A DNA stretch of 64,000 nucleotides from Larix kaempferi. Taxonomy: Eukaryota > Streptophyta > Pinopsida > Pinales > Pinaceae. Shown piece after piece: positions 57,755 to 64,000 of the stretch. How positions within the stretch are numbered: position 1 is the stretch's first letter; every line of letters begins with the position of its first letter. The position numbers were made by a program, and so were the translations under genes. The stretch lies in the NCBI GenBank assembly GCA_027924585.1, contig BSBM01001719.1, positions 33,430,001 through 33,494,000 of the forward strand, read 5' to 3'. The notes below the pieces were generated by a model. The model ran no database searches, had not been told where the DNA came from, and saw only the letters and a program-made list of their open reading frames with translations.

Positions 57755-58861
57755 ATGGCTGGAATGAATCAAAATCCTCCAGGAAACAATCCCCAAAATA
57801 ACCCTTCGGTCATTCGCAAATTTGGGAACAAAGCTAAAGCTTCACCTTTCGACTATTCCCAAATCCATGCTTCACCTAATGACATGCCCGATAAGTATTT
57901 TGAAAAGATTCCTAGATTCAGTGCAAGTTGTGCAACCTCCATTAAAGATCATATCGAGGATGTCTGGGCTCACATGGAAGCATATGGGGCTGAAGAAGAA
58001 GATGTCTATATGAGAGGTCTCTTCGCATCCCTGGAAGGTGATGCTCGTACGTGGTTTGACCGCTTTCCTGTATCATCAGTCAAGGGATATGACACTTTTG
58101 TTGAAAAACTTAAACATGAGTGGTCGGTCAAGTTCGATGGACGTTTTCTTTTGAACTAACTTTTTGAAATTAAAAAGAAAGAGAACGAGTCAGTCCATGA
58201 ATTCAACCTGTGATTTGACATAATAGTGGCCAACATCCCTAATGACATTAGGACTAAAGAACAAACAGTTTTTATTCATTACCTCAAATCATTTGAAGGT
58301 TACCTTGGATATCATCTTAAAGACAAAGACCCCAAAGACCTAAAAGAATCCCAGGAGAATGTTGGAAGGGATGAAGCCAATGTTGCCTCTATGGGAAAGC
58401 ATAAATTCTTTGATTATATTAGTGCTTTGTCCTCTAGATATGATCCCAAGAATAGAAAAGGAAAGGAACTAGTTAAATATCCCAACGACATGATGGAGAA
58501 CATGCAAGAAATGATGAAACACTTAACTCTCCTAACTAGGGATTTATCTAAGAACAAAGAATCAGAAAGGTATATGCAACCTTATGGCCCAAAACCTTAT
58601 TGGAACCCCCAAAAGAGGCCTACTAATGTTGATAATAGAAGAAACCTTGTGGGACAAACGCCACCTGAACCTCCTAAAATTATTTGGTCAGAAGAACAAA
58701 AAGAGGATGATCCTGAGTATCCCGCTCATAGTGAATATACCCAAGACTCTCCTAAAAACATTAACTGGGTCGCCAATTTGGATTTTGAAAAGGACTTTGG
58801 ACGAATACTAATAGATCAAGAAGAAGAGAATGAAGAAAGTCCTAGTCCTAGATCAACTTGA
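57704..58861 (+). pseudogene. Ty3/gypsy gag of a non-autonomous element
   Basis: One frame from ATG 57704 to the stop at 58859-58861. It is interrupted only at 58157 (TAA, probably CAA) and about 58213 (TGA, probably CGA). Capsid-type core: EKIPRFSASCATSIKDHIED, GLFASLEGDARTWFDRFP, YDTFVEKLKHEWSVKF, NESVHEF, then VFIHYLKSFEGYLGY. A polar Lys/Pro-rich tail follows (YGPKPYWNPQKRP). No CCHC knuckle seen. It overlaps the protease frame by about 45 bases. Confidence 0.8.
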
Positions 58862-61082
58862 AAGTAGTGTCCAAGCTCCTATTAGGATTTATCAAAGAAG
58901 GAAGGATGGCCAAAAGCCTCCTCCTTTCATTGAGAGGAAAAGTAGTGAACAACCTAGCCTAGTGAGTGAGCCAACCTCTATTCTCCTTGATTATGACTTA
59001 AACATCAATATTGAGAAAGAGTTGGATAAATTCATGCATAACATTCCACTCACTAAATTAATGAAGATCCCATCTATTAAATAACAAGTGGAAGAATTCT
59101 TCGAGAGTATCCCTAAGACTACCACTGAGTATGGTAAAGATCAACCCCTTTCAAACTTGACACCTAGAGCTATGGTTGACGAGGAGGAAGATCCTACCAT
59201 CAAAATACAGACAACTTTATATGAGAGAAAGAATGGTGGTCACTAACCCTTTTATCTTACACTTCACAATTGTATGTTGGATTTTGGTGCTTCTATGAAT
59301 GTCATGACTTTACAAATTATGGAAGCCATGGGATTAAATATAACTAAGCCATATGGGAATGTATGTGGGATAGACTCAAGACTAGTACAAGTATTTGGTT
59401 TAATAAAAAACTTGAGAGCTGACTTATTTTCATGTCCCGATATATCCATGTTTATGGACATAGTAGTCATAGACTTACCCCTAGTCTACGGAATGCTTAT
59501 GTGTAGGAAGTGGTATGCTGGACTAGGGGGTCACCTTCAAATGGACTTATCATACGCTACTAATCCTAACTTTGATGGATATTTAGTTAGGATTTATCGG
59601 GAACCATTTTACGAAGGTCATCTTGAGATTTTTGAGGATGGTATCAGGAACACTTATGGTGAGGGAGAACTGCTTCCCGAGGGTATTTTCATGGTCATGG
59701 GTGGCCCTGGTGAGGATCATAGTACTGGAAGAGAAGAGATTTGGAGATATTTTAGGGACGCTGACTCTTATGAGGAGAAAAATGATAGAACAAGTTTTGC
59801 TAGAAAAGTAAACCTTGAAATGCATCGTGGTGAAGTGTATGAAGAAATTCAAACTTTAAATCAACTTGGCGATGAGGATCCACATAATGGTCAACTTAAT
59901 ACCATCACTGAAGTATATGATCTTGAGAAAATTTTAGAACAGGTAAGATGGGGTGAGCATATGCAAAGAACAGATAGGGAAATCCTTTCGTTGGATGATC
60001 GCAATGTTGAAAGAGAAATACAAGGGCTTAATCACATTCCTCCATAAACAAACCTTAATGAAGAAACACACCTTTTTCCTAGGTGGGGAAGTGATGATGA
60101 GATAAACAAAGTTAACTATTCTGGTATTCCTGATCATTTATCTCACATGTCTTTAGAATATGATGTACCGAGGCAAGTTATTGACAACTCTATGAGCTGG
60201 CAAGAGCATGCTTTGATACATGATGCACCTGAAGGATAATTTTCATTAAATAATCTGGCAGTCTTTCAGGAATCTCCCCTTGTTACCACTTCAACCAACG
60301 AAAATGAGCTATCATTGAGATATCCGTTATTGAGAGATATTCCTAGTTTCCTTTTCCCCCGTGAGTTACCTATTGGTGAGGATAATATGCACTCTAATGA
60401 TTCATCTCACATTCCTACCCTCTCACCGACATAGCTGGAAGCTCAGAGTTTTCAAGACACAATTTTGAATCATTCATCACCTCCCACGATTTAGGCTGCA
60501 AACCTAGAAAGCATGGTTGTTCCCATCCCATTCAGAGAAGGTAGTAATAAAAGCAATGAAGATCATAATATACCATCTCCCTTGGAAGAGGAGGATGAAG
60601 AAGTTGACAGATATTTCTAGACTGTGGGAGAAACCCCCAAGTATATTATTCACCCACAGAGTGAAGAACCGAGAGAAGGACATGAAAGGAGAAGAGTGAT
60701 TCATGAATTACTTATTGGTAGGGTATCCATTCCTTTAGAAGGTGGACCTCCTAGATTTGATGTAGTCCCTCATAGTAGGAACTTGAGGATAGTCACACCT
60801 CAACCGCAATACCGTACTGATATTCATCCTATTCCAACCCGCAACATTGAAGCAATCCCTGAATCTGTAAATTGCCATAGATTTTCTAGAAGTGATAGGA
60901 TCATAGTACCTAACCATATATTTTACGTGATATCCATGGGATCATATGACATTTGGGTTGGACCACTCATGGTAGAGCGTTGTATTGATGATATGTGCTT
61001 CCTCTCTACTGGGAGTGGACAACAGATTATGCTACCTATCAATCAAAGGGAGTTGAGGGATTACATCCTTGACTTGACTTGA
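58815..61082 (+). pseudogene. Aspartic protease with a long unknown C-terminal region, no RT
   Basis: A single frame of about 755 codons, interrupted by roughly seven isolated stops (for example 59084, 59243, 60045). A polar N-terminal part leads to retropepsin-like MLDFGASMNVMTLQIMEAMG at about 59274, then FMDIVVIDLPLVYGMLMCRKW and GGHLQMDLSYATNP, which match the protease-linker of the gypsy element at 43 kb. From there about 500 residues are acidic and polar with no RT, RNase H or integrase motif. The end is a distinct conserved-looking segment (RSDRIIVPNHIFYVISMGSY, CIDDMCFLSTGSG, INQRELRDYILDLT). The catalytic Asp is present. Gag-protease-only layout resembles the non-autonomous TR-GAG class. 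Confidence 0.7.
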
Positions 61083-61554
61083 TTTGGACTCCTCTTGCCT
61101 ATTTACTTTAGGGTAGGTAGGCCGTTGAATAAGCTCACTTGAGTAGTAGGATTTGTGTGTTTTTCTTTTTCTGAGTGTTGAGTGTTGTTTGATGTTTTAT
61201 GAGTTTTATTTCCTTTGCTTGAGTGTGGCTTTTGTTATCCTGTCATTTTCTAAGCTTTCTTTGTTTCTTGAATATAAAAAAAAACATATTTCGTTGTTAG
61301 ATTAGCATTTTACTTTCATTTGATTTTCTGTTCTAGATTAGAACTTGATTTCAGTATTTTATACCATACATGTTGCTCGGGCAGTGTATGCCTTTATGTG
61401 CGCAGGAATGGGTATATTTTGATGATGAAGCATATTAATTGGGTGCAAGAGTGACGATTGATGCATTGAGTGTTGGGGACCAGAGATATCTGAGGTTCTC
61501 AAGCACTCTCTCCCTTAGATCACTTGTCCCAGCTGGAGCCATATGTTATCACAT
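61083..61554. other. 3' non-coding part of the gag-protease element
   Basis: T-rich sequence with no ORF of note; a poly-A-like run lies near 61277. No polypurine tract plus TG pair was recognised here. Confidence 0.4.
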
Positions 61555-61730
61555 CCATAGTAGTCGGGATACCATGATTGCAGAGCATATTCCTATATAT
61601 TTTTGAGCCAGGTCTTTACATATTTTCGATGAGATCAACCTATGATGAGAAATATTTTTTTATGATCACTCATGTATCAAAGCATCTGCAGATCAGATAT
61701 GATGAACCTTATGCCATGAATGAGCCTCAT
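61555..61730 (+). repeat. Second, truncated copy of the gag leader and gag start
   Basis: Repeats 57591-57770, including the first dozen or so gag codons (ITHVSKHLQIRYDEP versus THVSEKPHIKYDEP). It then passes directly into the long repeat starting near 61790. This is a deleted sibling element rather than part of the coding element. Confidence 0.75.
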
Positions 61731-61789
61731 GACCTCAGATTTGAAGATTGAGGTGACCATTCTTCTTCCATACAAAGCAGTGTAGTGCC

Positions 61790-63017
61790 CAGATCTTTAC
61801 AGCAGCAGTGTGTCGTTGACGATTGATGATCTAGATAGCAGGTACAAGTATATGACCCAGCAGGTATATATGGTTGTGCACTGGATACATTTTCCCTGCT
61901 CTTTTGTTTATCTTAGTAGCTTGACTAGGTATTTAGTGGGTATGATCTGGCGATATATATATACATATGGACATGGTTATTTTGTTAATTGTCTAGAATC
62001 TAAGTGATCTAATTACTCAAAATATGAAATTCTTGTTTATACTCGTTGGTTTTACCCTCATAAGTAGTATGGACATGGTCATTCCCACCATTTATGGCTT
62101 GCTAGTTATGGCATCACCTATCACTTTCCCCATCCATTTGTTCTCTTCAATACTAGTTTTACCTTGACTTACACCTTAGCTTGTGATGTGGAGGACCTCC
62201 CCACTTTTGCCTCTATCCTGGATAGTTTCCATGTTGTTTTGTGTCTTGGCTCTGAGTTGTGCGATAGAACTTATCGAAGCCTTGATCCTTCTGGGATAGG
62301 AGAACTCGCTGGTGTTGGTTCCCGAGATTAGGTGAGTTGGATTTGAAGCCTTGACTTCTCTGGTTGGTTTCCCCTGATGTTTGGTCCTGATTGTGGATAA
62401 TCCCCCTAGTTTCCTGAGTTTTGTTGGATAGACTTGAAGCAAATTGTATTACCATCATTACATGCATGTGTGAACTATTATTATATCTTATGTGCAAGGC
62501 CATGAAAATAAACTAAAACTGTGCTTTTCAGCAAAATGAAAGAGGGCCATGAAATAAAATGAAAAAGCACCCTGGATAAAAGCTGCGATAAGTTGTGCTT
62601 CTAAGCACATACAAAATCCAAAAAGGGTCATAAGGCCTAAAAAGCAGTGGTTAAATATATGCTAAATCTAAAGAACTGTTGGCCAAGATTAAATGTAATG
62701 ATTAATTCCTCACATTGAATACAGGTTGTGATGTGATATGGAGTAAGGGACAACTAATTCTAAGTGTCCCCAAGAACATCAAGTTACGGTTAGTTGTGCA
62801 CCCAGTCACGGTGGTTCTAGAAAAGATCCTCACAGAGCTGGTTCCAACTTGGATGTAAGTTGTAGACATTTGCTAAAAGTTGAATAAACACTCCTCAAAA
62901 CAACTCATTCCATTTGTGAGACACTACCATTCCTTGTGTGTTTTCTATCCAGCATATGCTTAAGTGAGTATCCCTTTTCCCCTTCTATTTGAAGTATCAC
63001 AGTGTAAAGATTGTAAA
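61790..63017. repeat. Long diverged direct repeat, right copy, cut by a copia LTR
   Basis: Partner of 51145-52192. Homology is lost exactly where TGTTAG of a copia LTR begins at 63018, so the copia is the younger insertion. Confidence 0.6.
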
Positions 63018-63581
63018 TGTTAGAGTTTGCACTTTAATTCAATTTAACTAGGATATTTAACTAAAAGAATAACAAGCACAACAAAACACAATAGACACAA
63101 TATTTTCCTCGGGGAACCATAAAGGAGAAAACCCCTTAACTTCCTGAAATATAGATTCATCACTAGTACAATATCAGAAAATGGAAAACCCCAAAATAGG
63201 AAGTCTTTTGCAGCTCTCTCTCTTTCTCCTCCAGTGAACGTATCTTATCTCTCTTGCTTATGTGAACTTGAGTGAGTAAGTGTTGTGTCCAAATGAGAGA
63301 GCAAAGCTCTCTATTTATACTTTATGTTAGGGGTGACCTAATTCCTAATTAGGTCGACCTCACTAACCTAACTGGGTCAACCTGTCCTAGGGAGACTCAA
63401 TAATACATTTTACATTTGAGTTTAGGGGATCTAATTCCCCGACTTACAATTGAGATTTTACCTCAATGAATTTGCATGACCAAACATAATAATGACATAC
63501 CCAAACTAAGGAAAAACATCTTCGTTGGAGGTACAAATAAAATACAAATGAATATCTTCCGAAGTTACATTTACAACAACA
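63018..63581 (-). mobile_element. Ty1/copia 3' LTR (minus strand)
   Basis: Plus-strand ends TGTTAGAGTTTG and TTACAACAACA; on the coding strand it runs TGTTGTTGTAAATG to CTCTAACA, 564 bp. Coding-strand TATA box GTATAAATAG at about 63319-63312. A polypurine tract on its right side shows it is a 3' LTR whose internal region continues to the right. Confidence 0.75.
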
Positions 63582-63590
63582 CTCCCTCTT
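63582..63590 (-). promoter_or_regulatory. Copia polypurine tract
   Basis: Minus-strand AAGAGGGAG immediately precedes the TG of the LTR, the same layout as at 23561-23570. Confidence 0.75.
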
Positions 63591-64000
63591 AACTAGGAAG
63601 GTATTCTCTCGCCACAGTCATCATTACCTTGGACACAAATTCTGGACAACGTCATCATCGCTGGATCATCTTCACTGCTTGAACATCATCATCAACAATG
63701 GATCATCATCGTCGATGCTTCAACAATTCTCATTTTGTTGATCATTTATTAGTTACATCTCTCGAATCTATCTGTCATAAGAAGCTCTACGGAGACATCC
63801 CTTTTTCATGCTGGATGTAGGCTTATCTCTCATCTAGGTCTTCATCATATCCACGAGCAGGCCATCAAGTAGGTATAGCCCAGGACCACACATTACATTG
63901 CCACAACAATCACCTGCATCTCCTATTATCATCTTATCATATCCAGATCATCTGATCACACACATAGCACATCCCAGAAGCACACCTCATGTCCAACAGA
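63591..64000 (-). mobile_element. 3' end of the copia internal region (continues beyond the window)
   Basis: Sequence upstream of the polypurine tract on the coding strand. Rich in GATGATGA-type triplets; no RNase H motif is readable in the 410 bases available, so it is probably 3' non-coding. Confidence 0.5.

Overview
This is nuclear DNA from a seed plant with a very large, repeat-filled genome. A conifer or other gymnosperm is my best guess. Evidence for a plant: a plant-type YGG/proline-rich gene (PLDRP1/At5g39570-like), a plant-type LINE with a terminal RNase H domain, Ty1/copia and Ty3/gypsy elements of plant type, and a tRNA-headed SINE. Only one convincing host gene exon is present. 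Almost everything else is mobile DNA at various stages of decay. There are no bacterial operons, no rRNA and no CRISPR array.

Layout, left to right. 1-1309: minus-strand Ty1/copia gag-protease-integrase fragment. 1310-1770: piece of a long LTR with an internal tandem duplication. 3030-4990: host gene on the minus strand (exon 1 at 3892-4761, TATA box near 4888), with a duplicated segment downstream. 5375-6904: 5'-truncated LINE with a 12-bp target-site duplication (TSD). About 7331-13250: nearly full-length decayed LINE on the minus strand. 13856-28027: a nest in which a 5'-truncated LINE received a full-length LINE in its poly-A tail, and that LINE later received a copia element (18429-24251) in its ORF2. 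28237-28969: solo LTR with a 5-bp TSD. 29931-32600: (AT)30 microsatellite, tRNA-like SINE head and a candidate solo gypsy LTR. 33872-34769: another truncated LINE with TSD. 35302-46855: minus-strand Ty3/gypsy element with LTR-like repeats, a primer-binding site, gag, protease, an additional RNase H, RT-RNase H and integrase. 46852-49306: a decayed coiled-coil ORF whose stop codon abuts the gypsy LTR. 51145-63017: a region bounded by diverged 1-kb direct repeats, holding an RPA70-like pseudogene and a gag-protease element with no reverse transcriptase. 63018-64000: 3' LTR and polypurine tract of another minus-strand copia.

How the parts relate. The LINE copies share one architecture: ORF1 (DUF4283-like plus CCHC knuckle), then ORF2 (endonuclease, RT, zf-RVT, RNase H), with a conserved TAATG stop/start overlap between them. 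Two copies also carry extra sequence after RNase H. The two Ty3/gypsy coding regions share the same protease-linker region, but one has pol and the other has an unrelated long C-terminal region instead. Essentially every element ORF carries premature stops, most of them CAG/CAA/TGG/CGA to stop transitions, as expected of old, methylated repeats. All identifications were made by reading the sequence; no database search was run.
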